Positions 1-7,829 of a stretch of 36,833 nucleotides of DNA are shown piece by piece; the stretch's first letter is position 1; each line of letters starts with the position of its first letter. Where the stretch lies: positions 1-36,833 of IMG/VR virus record IMGVR_UViG_3300025652_000218. The stretch is one strand, 5' to 3'. The notes under the pieces are model-generated. The model was given only the letters and a program-made list of their open reading frames with translations, ran no database searches and was not told the origin of the DNA. The DNA is from a virus. The position numbers and the translations under genes were made by a program.

Positions 1-3000
1 ATTTAGCTGAGGATAACCGTCAGCAAGTATACCAATCAATTCAGCTATGCTCTCCTCACTCTCTAGTGCTTTTTTGTAATTAGAGCTAAACTTCTCAAGC
101 CTATCAATCAGTTCTTGGTCAGCGTTTTTCTTTACCGCTTCCATCATTCTTTCTGTGATAGCTTGAGCTTGTTGGTCAGTTCTTCCCTTAGATAAAAGTA
201 AAGCGTGAAATACCTCGTGAGCAACAGTTCTTTTGTTTGCTCTATTCGGGTTAATATAAATCTTACCATCAACATACCTTCCTCCAGTACTTTGATTACG
301 TCCTTCCTTGGTTGCCTTCTTGTATTCAGCCTCAGACTCAGAAACAATAATTTCTACTTCTGGTGCAACCTTGGATAGAGCTTTTTTTGCGTTATCTACT
401 TGATTATCAATTTGTTTTCTAGGTAATGCTTTTGTTTCTTCTACAGGTGTTTTCCCTTCTAATATATTAGTTAATAAATCTACCTGTTCATCTACAGACA
501 TTTCCTTTTTTTCTGCTTCACTCTCAACAGGTTTTTTTTCTATTTTTTTAGAAACAGGTTTCTTAACTTCAACCTCACTAGTTTGTTGTGCTGATTCTAG
601 AGCAGCTAATTCAGCATCGTATTTAGCATTGATTTGATTTACCTTAGCATTATAAGACACACCAAACATTCCACCACTAAATTTAACATTAAACTCTTTG
701 GATAATTTATCTTTAATTTCTTGTATACTCCAACCATTTTTTCTTGCCATATTTAAAATAGCTGAAGCTTTCTTGTATTCTTTTGAAGTTAAGTTATTTC
801 TCGCTTCAACTTCTAATTCTTTTGTGGCTTGATAATATATTTCATTTAAAGAATCTTCTTCTTGGATTTGGCCATTAATATTAATAATAGTTGCGTTATC
901 TTTTTCTTCTTCTCTTCTTCTTTCTATATCAGCTTTCTTAGCTTCAACCTCATTAGTTTGTTGTGTTGGTTTAGACTTTAAAGCTTCTACCTTGTCATCA
1001 TAAACTTTATTGATACGGTCTTGCTCAGCTTTCTTTTGCCTAGCCTTTGTATTTCTATATGTTTTTCCGTTTTCATCTGTTACAAGATCCAATGTGTCAT
1101 CAAACTTCTTGTCGTCAATTTCTTTTAATTCTTTACTTCTATTCTCTTCTAATAGCTTTATTTCATTGTCTATTTCATCAATAGGTGATTTTTCTTTCTT
1201 TGAAAAAACTCCCTTTACTTTATCAATTAAAGTTTTTGGTTTATTTAATCTTTTTTTAATCTCAGACACTTCATCATCTATAGCTTTCTCTATAGCTATC
1301 TTAGTATCCTTTTCCATTGGCATATTTGAAATCGCTTCCTTGTTAGCTTCTAATATTTCTATTTTTTCATTAGCATATTCAGTCTCAGTCTTAGAAGAAA
1401 TGGTTTTTAATCTCTCATTTATTTCATCTATTTCTGATTTTTTATCACCAACAAGCTCAGGTGACTTCCCTGACATCTCTTGTTCCAAATCTTTTTTTCT
1501 TAATAATAAATATGCAGCTTCTTTTGTCTGGTCAGTAGTATAGTTTTTTGGTATCTGACTTAGTGTAGATTTTGATGTATGAAAATTATCTAATTGCTCT
1601 TGAGCTTGTTCCTGTGTTATTTCTCCCCTAGACATTTTTATCTTAAGGTCTTGAGAAAATAACTTTGCAAACCCCTCGTCCTTAGTCATTGCCGAAAACA
1701 TCTCAAACACATCATTAGGAAGATCCATAGTCTTCCCCTTTTTAAGTGATTTGTATACTGACCCTGGTAGCGTCATGGCAAATCCACCTATAGCCTCAGA
1801 TGCTGATGCTTCAAAAACTCGTTCAACAAAAGCGCCTACACTTTTTGGATTTTTAAAAACATCCTTATCTTTTATTGTGTTATATATGGCTGTGATACTT
1901 ATATCTGAAATTTCTTGAATTCCACCAGTCAAACCTTCTCCCGCTGTACCTGAACCAACCTTTTTGAATAGTTGAATAGCATTCCTTTTTAGGGCGCTAA
2001 AGATAGCTATTTCGCTAGCTTCTTTCGGTAAATCTTTTAATGTTTTAGAAATAAGCTTGTTAATCATTCCTGTACTCGTGAATGCGTTATCAAAACCAGC
2101 TTTTTCTAACAAAGCACCAGCAGCAGATGTCAATGTTTTTATTGTAATTTTTTCGAATATACCTAAATCGTCATAACCTTTATATTGTCTAAGCAATTTC
2201 TCTTTACCTCCGTACCCTTGCATGTAGAATCCTCCTAGAGTTAGGGAGCTACCTGCCCCAGGAACTATATTTAAAAGCATTGGAGCTACACTCTCTAAAC
2301 TTCCCAATAGAGCTGCCCCTACGAAGCTTTCTTCTTTTATCCTATCTATAGCTTCCAATGTAGTACCAAAGTACTCCATGTCTTTTTTAAGCCTGTTCGC
2401 TCCATTAATAATCATATCTCTCTCTATATTACCTTGAGTGGTAATGACGGAGTTAACGGCTTCCATTTCCTTATCTGAAAAACCTTTGTAATTTCCATAA
2501 ATTGACATACCTGCCTTTAAAAGAGCTTCTTTAAAATCTGCTTTATGTCCTGAAACTCCTTCTCCGATTCCTACAAAACCTGTTAATATAGATTGAACTG
2601 AAATAGATCCTAAATCCCATTTTTCAGCTTGATAATGAGTATATCTACCTACCAACTCATCATGTTCTGACTTTATGGACTGAACATCACTATATTTAGT
2701 TTTTAGTTCTGCTGCAATATTATTTAACTTCTCAGCAGATAAGTTATAACTATCTACTTCTTCTTGTGTTTTAGGGTCAGAAGACTCTAGTTCTATTCTT
2801 AGTTTTTCGTAGTCATCATATTGACTCTGAAGACCATCAAGCTTAGTGTTTACTAATGATGTTCTTTCGTTTAGATCCTTCTCAGTAAGTATGTCAGCAT
2901 AAAGTTTTCTTTTTTCTGGAGAGCGAACTCCTTCCGAAATAAGAATATTGGTTCTTTTTTCTTTAAATCCATGAACTTTATCTTCTATTAATTCGCTCTC

Positions 3001-3978
3001 AACTCTATGCTTACTCATAAAGTGCCATATATCTGTAACTGCAGAGTTAATAATGTTTTCTGTACCCTTCTTAGAGACGGCAGAAGTTCCGTAATCAACA
3101 GTTATTTTTTGTCCGTTTGCAGACTCTATACCAATAGCATTTCTTCCTCCAAGCTCTTCTGTAAATTTGTATCCATACTGATTAAACACTTTATTTAAGT
3201 CAGCGACTGAATGCTCTTCGTTTTTGAGTAAAAAAGACTTAACATACTTCATTCCTCTTGTGAATGGGTCATTTCCAGACTCTATAGCTGAATCTATCTC
3301 AGCTCTTTTAACTTCCTTATCTTCCTCTGTAAGTTTAGCGGTTCTAACTGCTTTTATATCTTCTTCTAACTTTACAGCAGCAGCATCCTCTTCCTCTTCC
3401 GACACTTGCTTTTCCTCTACTTTTTTCTGCCAAGTAGGGTCGTCTTCTTTATTTAAAAACTTACTGCCTCCTTCTTTTAAAAATTCTCTTCCTTCTGTTG
3501 ATTCTATATCTACATTTTGTTCTTGTAGGTCTTTTGTTGAAGGAGTTAATTTTATCCTCTTAGGAGATGAACCAGAAGATTCTCTTTTTGTAGGTGCATC
3601 AGAAGCAGGAGCTTCTGCTCTTTGCATATTTTTTATAAAATCTAATGCCTCCGAAGACTCAGATTCACTTAATCCATTATTTACCTGAGCAGAAGATTCC
3701 ACAGAGATAGGTTCTTCCACCACTTGTTCTGTAGGTGAATCCGTACCTTCCTCTCGAGAAGTAACCTTTGAATTGACTTTTTTTTTTACTTGACCAACAC
3801 CCATCAAAAGGTTAAAATCTTCAGGTTTTTTTTTATAACCTTCCGACACAAAAAGATCAAACATATCTTTCCTAGCGTTCTCATTTTCTCTCATAAGAAC
3901 TTTAAATTCTTCTACAGACTTACTGTACCCGTTATTTACAAATAATTGATATGCGTCTTTTATTGCTTCTTCGTTCAT
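1..3978 (-). CDS. Giant internal/ejection virion protein with C-terminal zincin motif, truncated by left edge
   Basis: The reverse strand is open without a stop from an ATG at 3978 to base 1: 1326 codons visible, C-terminus missing. Residues 8-29 and 38-59 are two copies of a helical motif (D..xLFVxxGYxKxxE.F..LM) with a 30-residue period. Residues ~60-250 are Glu/Ser/Lys-rich and probably disordered. The middle (~550-750) is Gly/Ala-rich with hydrophobic and amphipathic helices, and ~760-1200 is charged coiled-coil-like sequence. Near the end, residues 1254-1258 read HEVFH within TVAHEVFHALL, and E1313 (SIAELIG) could be the third zinc ligand, which suggests a gluzincin-type metallopeptidase. 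Size, composition and position after the nozzle and other internal proteins suggest a protein packaged in the head and ejected with DNA. The start lies 13 bases after the stop of the 500-residue gene. Ejection is inferred from context; the open frame and motif are seen directly. Confidence 0.8.
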   Translation of the reverse strand, partial: MNEEAIKDAYQLFVNNGYSKSVEEFKVLMRENENARKDMFDLFVSEGYKKKPEDFNLLMGVGQVKKKVNSKVTSREEGTDSPTEQVVEEPISVESSAQVNNGLSESESSEALDFIKNMQRAEAPASDAPTKRESSGSSPKRIKLTPSTKDLQEQNVDIESTEGREFLKEGGSKFLNKEDDPTWQKKVEEKQVSEEEEDAAAVKLEEDIKAVRTAKLTEEDKEVKRAEIDSAIESGNDPFTRGMKYVKSFLLKNEEHSVADLNKVFNQYGYKFTEELGGRNAIGIESANGQKITVDYGTSAVSKKGTENIINSAVTDIWHFMSKHRVESELIEDKVHGFKEKRTNILISEGVRSPEKRKLYADILTEKDLNERTSLVNTKLDGLQSQYDDYEKLRIELESSDPKTQEEVDSYNLSAEKLNNIAAELKTKYSDVQSIKSEHDELVGRYTHYQAEKWDLGSISVQSILTGFVGIGEGVSGHKADFKEALLKAGMSIYGNYKGFSDKEMEAVNSVITTQGNIERDMIINGANRLKKDMEYFGTTLEAIDRIKEESFVGAALLGSLESVAPMLLNIVPGAGSSLTLGGFYMQGYGGKEKLLRQYKGYDDLGIFEKITIKTLTSAAGALLEKAGFDNAFTSTGMINKLISKTLKDLPKEASEIAIFSALKRNAIQLFKKVGSGTAGEGLTGGIQEISDISITAIYNTIKDKDVFKNPKSVGAFVERVFEASASEAIGGFAMTLPGSVYKSLKKGKTMDLPNDVFEMFSAMTKDEGFAKLFSQDLKIKMSRGEITQEQAQEQLDNFHTSKSTLSQIPKNYTTDQTKEAAYLLLRKKDLEQEMSGKSPELVGDKKSEIDEINERLKTISSKTETEYANEKIEILEANKEAISNMPMEKDTKIAIEKAIDDEVSEIKKRLNKPKTLIDKVKGVFSKKEKSPIDEIDNEIKLLEENRSKELKEIDDKKFDDTLDLVTDENGKTYRNTKARQKKAEQDRINKVYDDKVEALKSKPTQQTNEVEAKKADIERRREEEKDNATIININGQIQEEDSLNEIYYQATKELEVEARNNLTSKEYKKASAILNMARKNGWSIQEIKDKLSKEFNVKFSGGMFGVSYNAKVNQINAKYDAELAALESAQQTSEVEVKKPVSKKIEKKPVESEAEKKEMSVDEQVDLLTNILEGKTPVEETKALPRKQIDNQVDNAKKALSKVAPEVEIIVSESEAEYKKATKEGRNQSTGGRYVDGKIYINPNRANKRTVAHEVFHALLLSKGRTDQQAQAITERMMEAVKKNADQELIDRLEKFSSNYKKALESEESIAELIGILADGYPQLN

Positions 3979-3990
3979 ACTTTAGTTTAA

Positions 3991-5493
3991 TTAATATTTT
4001 GAACCTACTCCTCCTGTTGAAGACTGCGTGTTACTAGATTTCCCGGAAAGAGAGTAAGGAATCTGACCAAAACCTACATAGGTATCAGCGTATTTTTCAG
4101 CAGCTTCTCGATCTGCTCTCTCTTTTCTATCATCTAAACTATCCTCTCCTTTCTGAAGCATATCTTCGAATGACCTTGTGTATTTTTCTAAGTCACTGTA
4201 TTTATCCTTATACTTGTTTACTATATTACTATCTTGTATACCAACTTTCCCAGCTAAACTCTCTAAGAAATCTGGCAGACTTAGTTCCTCAATATTGTAA
4301 GGTACAAAATTATCGCCAACCTCATCCCATACACGTACCTCACTACCAATAATTTCTATTTTATCAGTTACTTTTTTCTTTTCATTTAAGTAGTTCCTAA
4401 TTGTGTTAGCAGCTACAGTTCTGTCTTTTTTATTTCCATAATAAAGTTTCGCAATAGAATCCATTAAGTTACCTTTAATTCTTCTAGTTGCTCCAGAGCC
4501 ATTAGAACTACTAGAAGAAGGTGCTCTATACGTTTCTCCTTTTCCTATCTGAACCTCGTATACACCCCTAACTATTTTAGCAGCATCTTCTTTCTGTTTA
4601 TCAGTTATCACAGCTTTAGGAATATTACCGGAATTATCTATATATATAATACCTTCTTTTCCTTTATCTTTAATATCATAAGAAGTCTTGTAATTATTTT
4701 TTGAGAATTGATTTAATATACTAGCTACATTGTTAGGGTCAACTAATTTAGCTTCAACATAATTATCTAATGCTCCTTTAAACTCTGGGTTTCTTCTTAT
4801 ATCATCTATAGAAGCAATACGACCTTTACCTACAACTTCGGAGTATTTTTTAGCTAAATCAGCAACATCTAGTGCCACTTCATCACTAAGAAAATATTTG
4901 TCAACAGTAACTCCTAAACCAGTGATAACACTCTGAATACTCATAATGTCATTAGGGTCATCGCTAGGACTTCCGTCATCATTCCTCTTAGTAAATACCA
5001 TTTTACCACTTTTAGGGTCTATTCTAGTCACTGAATTATTTAAGTCTGTAAAAGATTGAATCTTTTTCATTTGATCTATCTCTATCTGACTAGCTACACC
5101 CTCGTCTATTCTTTTTTTAGTTTTCGTAAAAGCATCTTGAGCTGTCTTAACAACAGTTGTAAAAGTTTTATTACTATCTAATAGATTCTGCTTAAGCATA
5201 GTAAATTCAGCAGGATTCATTTTTCCATTTTTCATTGACTTATACCAAATCAACTCTTGCTGTTTAGCTTGCTCTGCATTACTTAAATATATTTCGTTTA
5301 AGGTTTTATTATCTCCTATATTTGGAGTGTCAAAAATATTCTGAGCAGCCCTATGAGCGTCTTCTAATTCCTTCTTTGCAGTGGCTCTTCTAGTGTTTTC
5401 ATCATCTAATTTTTTATTAACATCAGTACCTACCTTATTCCAGTCTATATAGTCTGAATCCTTTCTTTCTGCGTACCCATAATATTCTGCCAT
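3991..5493 (-). CDS. Internal virion (cargo-like) protein, 500 aa
   Basis: It starts MAEYYGYAERK, an opening I associate with internal virion proteins of marine Bacteroidota podoviruses. The protein is hydrophilic and mostly helical. Residues ~25-150 have coiled-coil character, a Ser-rich linker lies near residues 325-335, and the C-terminus is a Ser/Gly/Thr-rich tail (GKSSNTQSSTGGVGSKY). There is no signal peptide, membrane segment or catalytic motif. It lies between the 284-residue internal protein (11-base gap) and the giant ejection-type protein (13-base gap), so the three probably form one translated block. A role as packaged or ejected protein is inferred from this context. The family recollection is from memory, not a search. 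Confidence 0.7.
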   Translation of the reverse strand: MAEYYGYAERKDSDYIDWNKVGTDVNKKLDDENTRRATAKKELEDAHRAAQNIFDTPNIGDNKTLNEIYLSNAEQAKQQELIWYKSMKNGKMNPAEFTMLKQNLLDSNKTFTTVVKTAQDAFTKTKKRIDEGVASQIEIDQMKKIQSFTDLNNSVTRIDPKSGKMVFTKRNDDGSPSDDPNDIMSIQSVITGLGVTVDKYFLSDEVALDVADLAKKYSEVVGKGRIASIDDIRRNPEFKGALDNYVEAKLVDPNNVASILNQFSKNNYKTSYDIKDKGKEGIIYIDNSGNIPKAVITDKQKEDAAKIVRGVYEVQIGKGETYRAPSSSSSNGSGATRRIKGNLMDSIAKLYYGNKKDRTVAANTIRNYLNEKKKVTDKIEIIGSEVRVWDEVGDNFVPYNIEELSLPDFLESLAGKVGIQDSNIVNKYKDKYSDLEKYTRSFEDMLQKGEDSLDDRKERADREAAEKYADTYVGFGQIPYSLSGKSSNTQSSTGGVGSKY

Positions 5494-5504
5494 TTCTTAA
5501 TAAT

Positions 5505-6359
5505 TTATTTTGTTACAGGATTTCCAAACATGTCTAGATAAGGATAACTAGTTATAGCTGGTAAAGCAAAGGGGTTAATTCGGGTTGATCCGTCAGGATA
5601 GAGAGTAAAACCTCCACCACCTAATTGATTAGGGTCTATTGGAGAATTACTTCCGTCAGGATAGAGAGTAAAACCTCCACCACCTAATTGATTAGTAGCC
5701 AATGCTGAATTACTTCCGTTAGGAATAGTAAAACCTCCACCACCTAATTGATTAGTAGCCAATGCTGAATTACTTCCGTTTGTTATTGGGGTTTCTCCTT
5801 TGTCTTGAAATAAAGGAACAAAAGTCTCCACACCTTTTACAAGTGCATCTCCTCCTGACTTAATAGATTGTGCAATAGCAGCGTTTCTCGCTTGCTGAGC
5901 ATCTCTAGATGCTAGTTGAGCACCTTCTGCTGTTTTTAAATCTAAAGTAGCTAATTTAGTAGCTATATTTGAATCTTCTTGTGCTGAAAGCTGGTCTAAC
6001 CTTGCTATATCCTGAGACATAGTAGATGCAATCTGTTGTTGAGCTTTATTTTGTCCTGCAACAACTCTACCTGCTGTTGCTGCCGCACCTCTAGAGCTTC
6101 CTTCTCTACCTGCTTCTAATGCCTGAGCACCTGAGCTTAAAGCAGCCTCTCTAGCTAATCTATAAGGTTCTTTAGCAATAGATAGCTGATCCATATAATT
6201 AACGTCTATTTCTTTTTTTGCGTCTGATATAGCCTGAGTAGCTTTAATATCGGCATCTTCTTTTAATCTTTTTTGTTTAGCTGCTTGACCAATAGACATT
6301 CCCATTGTTCCTAAGTTTACTACTACACCTGCTGCTGCTACTGCTGTTGCTACTGCCAT
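5505..6359 (-). CDS. Internal virion protein with Ala-rich N-terminus and LGGGGF tandem repeats, 284 aa
   Basis: The N-terminus (residues 1-30, MAVATAVAAAGVVV...) is Ala/Gly/Val-rich and could insert in or lie on a membrane. Residues ~30-175 are Ala/Gln-rich coiled coil. Residues ~190-257 hold tandem repeats of about 20-21 residues built on NGSNSALATNQLGGGGFT, and the end is aromatic and Pro-rich. This build (hydrophobic start, Ala-rich helix, Gly-rich tail) resembles the small T7-like internal core proteins that go with larger ejection proteins, but I cannot assign it to a named family. It is followed after 11 bases by the 500-residue gene and preceded by the GNAT gene with 1 base between, so it is co-transcribed with both. 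Confidence 0.7.
   Translation of the reverse strand: MAVATAVAAAGVVVNLGTMGMSIGQAAKQKRLKEDADIKATQAISDAKKEIDVNYMDQLSIAKEPYRLAREAALSSGAQALEAGREGSSRGAAATAGRVVAGQNKAQQQIASTMSQDIARLDQLSAQEDSNIATKLATLDLKTAEGAQLASRDAQQARNAAIAQSIKSGGDALVKGVETFVPLFQDKGETPITNGSNSALATNQLGGGGFTIPNGSNSALATNQLGGGGFTLYPDGSNSPIDPNQLGGGGFTLYPDGSTRINPFALPAITSYPYLDMFGNPVTK
5588..5790 (-). repeat. Tandem coding repeat (LGGGGF units)
   Basis: The block whose plus strand begins GTAAAACCTCCACCACC occurs at 5605, 5668 and 5728, giving periods of 63 and 60 bases. The copies are nearly identical over about 45 bases and keep the reading frame, so the encoded repeat number could change by slippage or recombination without breaking the protein. 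The repeat lies in the C-terminal third of the 284-residue protein. Confidence 0.85.
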
Positions 6360-6360
6360 A

Positions 6361-6774
6361 TTATATTATTTTAATCATCTCTTTAGTATAAGAATCACCT
6401 TCTGTATACCCTAATTTCTTGTAAGTCTCAATAAGACCATTGTGCTTTATTAAAGCGTAAACAAATTTTGCTTGTAGTTTATTTTCACAAATACTAGTTA
6501 GCTCTTCTATTAAAAAACTTATAGCTTCTTTCCTGTTAGGTTTTTTGTTATATGTTTTACTTGATATTATCCAATCAACCCAAGCCACTTTTGAATTTGT
6601 GCTGTACAAATATCCTGCACAAACTGGAGTATCTCCATCATAAACCATTAAGCCTCCAGTGCCATTCTCAGGAAGAAAATCTCTAGGTGGAGCTGGCCAT
6701 CCCCAGTCTTCCCACCATTTTACAAGTATTTCATCGTAATCTTTTTCTTCTAATATTCTAATTTCAAATTTCAT
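6361..6774 (-). CDS. GNAT-family N-acetyltransferase, 137 aa
   Basis: I chose the ATG at 6774 (MKFEIRILEEKDYDEI); the frame can be extended three codons to a TTG at 6783, but the ATG is the standard start. The layout fits a compact GNAT fold: an N-terminal beta strand and helix, VCAGYLYSTNSKVAWVDWII as the central strands 50-70 residues in, a helix (RKEAISFLIEELTSIC) where the acetyl-CoA helix lies, and a closing NGLIETYKKLGYTEGD motif typical of GNAT ends. The pyrophosphate-binding Q/RxxGxG/A loop is poor (NKKPNRKEA), so acetyl-CoA binding is likely but not proven. It sits among tail and internal virion genes, so a virion-protein or host-protein substrate is possible; the substrate is unknown. 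Confidence 0.7.
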   Translation of the reverse strand: MKFEIRILEEKDYDEILVKWWEDWGWPAPPRDFLPENGTGGLMVYDGDTPVCAGYLYSTNSKVAWVDWIISSKTYNKKPNRKEAISFLIEELTSICENKLQAKFVYALIKHNGLIETYKKLGYTEGDSYTKEMIKII

Positions 6775-6780
6775 ATAATG

Positions 6781-6788
6781 CAAATATA
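6781..6788 (-). promoter_or_regulatory. TAnnTTTG -7 element upstream of GNAT gene
   Basis: On the minus strand this reads TATATTTG, matching the Bacteroidota -7 consensus. No TTTG is found about 19 bases further upstream. It ends only 6 bases before the GNAT ATG, so a transcript from it would be essentially leaderless. Weak as a promoter on its own. Confidence 0.3.
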
Positions 6789-6795
6789 CAAAAAT

Positions 6796-7629
6796 TTACG
6801 GATAACTCTTCATTATCTCTGATTCAACTGCAAATAAATTTACTTCAGTCGTTTCATCATTAGTCATGTCAAAAATACAGTAGTGTCCTAACACTCCGTG
6901 AGATTCTGCAACAGCATCTTTTAAAAACATAAAATACTCAGTTGTCGACCCTGGTGGTATAGGAGTAGGAGGAGGAAGTGGTGGTGTCGGAGGGCTTATA
7001 TCTACAATAACTTGATTAATTCCTGCTGGTAAATCTACATTTACAGAAGTTACTGTACCTGCCCATTCCGGTGTTCCTGGAACTATTGGTGAAGCACCTG
7101 TTACAAAGTAAAAGGCATCTCCAACACTTAATATGCTACCTATTGACGTTAACGGAGAAATTGAAAAATCTATAGTTGCTGTAGTAGCAGTTAAAACAAT
7201 ATTTGATGAAGTTCCTATACCATTTAGTGAACGTAGTGCATATTGGTCTAGTGTAGCAGGATTACTTCCTGAATTTCTAACAAAAGCATACCAAGACGAC
7301 TCTTTCTTTTCAAAGTAAGGTGCTTTAACAAATCCTGAGTTCTGTAAATCTGTTGATAAAGTAACACCCCAAGAGGAGTCTCCCTCTAAGTTTATAGTTT
7401 TAAATAACTTATTTTCTAAAGGAGACTGATTAAATACACTCTTCATTGTAGTGGTGTATTGTATCCCGTAGAAGTTATTCCTAACAGCATTTACGTTATG
7501 CCTGTAAAGATTTCCTCCCTTAAAGGTATAGAAATAATTATTCATACCAATCATCCAATCTGGAGAAAAGGAATAAAATGAAGGAAATCCTTGCGCGCTA
7601 TCAGCGTATGTTATAGTGTAATTTGGCAT
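6796..7629 (-). CDS. Tail structural protein with Pro-rich linker, 277 aa
   Basis: The protein is rich in aromatic residues and beta strands. It starts MPNYTITYADSAQGFPSFYS and contains MIGMNNYFYTFKGGNLYRH, a stretch I associate with the C-terminal part of nozzle/tail structural proteins in other marine phages, here carried as a separate gene. Residues 213-226 are a Pro/Thr linker (PPTPPLPPPTPIPP), after which the conserved-looking end ESHGVLGHYC...VESEIMKSYP follows. It lies just downstream of the nozzle gene and the 59-residue gene. The most likely role is a nozzle-associated or fibre-attachment tail protein; this rests on composition and position. Confidence 0.65.
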   Translation of the reverse strand: MPNYTITYADSAQGFPSFYSFSPDWMIGMNNYFYTFKGGNLYRHNVNAVRNNFYGIQYTTTMKSVFNQSPLENKLFKTINLEGDSSWGVTLSTDLQNSGFVKAPYFEKKESSWYAFVRNSGSNPATLDQYALRSLNGIGTSSNIVLTATTATIDFSISPLTSIGSILSVGDAFYFVTGASPIVPGTPEWAGTVTSVNVDLPAGINQVIVDISPPTPPLPPPTPIPPGSTTEYFMFLKDAVAESHGVLGHYCIFDMTNDETTEVNLFAVESEIMKSYP

Positions 7630-7638
7630 ATATTTTTA

Positions 7639-7818
7639 TTAAGGACAGGTTTGACATTCTTGAGCTGGTAGTAGTACACCATTTAATTGCTCCCTTGAGA
7701 TGTTACTATCCGAGTAAAATCCATCAGAGGCTAGTGTTGTTAACTCTGAATCTATGAAGACAGCCGTAGCTTGTAAGAAGGTTTTAGCGTCTATGTAATT
7801 TATTGCGTTAGTTGGCAT
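7639..7818 (-). CDS. Small tail-cluster protein ending in CQTCP, 59 aa
   Basis: ATG at 7818, TAA at 7639-7641. The protein begins MPTNAINYIDAKTFLQATAV and ends LLPAQECQTCP. It fills a gap between the nozzle stop (7830) and the 277-residue gene start (7629), leaving only 11 and 9 bases on either side, which is what a real gene in a tightly packed cluster looks like. The N-terminal half resembles the start of small tail proteins (an Asn/Asp/Thr-rich helix). The C-terminal CxxC could bind metal or form a disulfide. I do not recognise a family. Confidence 0.65.
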   Translation of the reverse strand: MPTNAINYIDAKTFLQATAVFIDSELTTLASDGFYSDSNISREQLNGVLLPAQECQTCP

Positions 7819-7829
7819 GTTATTTTATT

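Noticed and set aside
144-347. Reverse ORF of 67 codons in another frame
   Set aside because: Lies over the HEVFH region in a different frame; the frame that carries the zincin motif is continuous with the 3978 start.
1010-1543. Forward ORF of 177 codons
   Set aside because: Antisense shadow of the giant ejection-type protein; the product is a Ser/Phe/Leu low-complexity string mirroring Glu/Lys codons on the real strand.
3224-3688. Forward ORF of 154 codons
   Set aside because: Antisense to the Glu/Ser/Lys-rich N-terminal part of the giant protein; Ser/Leu/Phe-rich and without its own leader.
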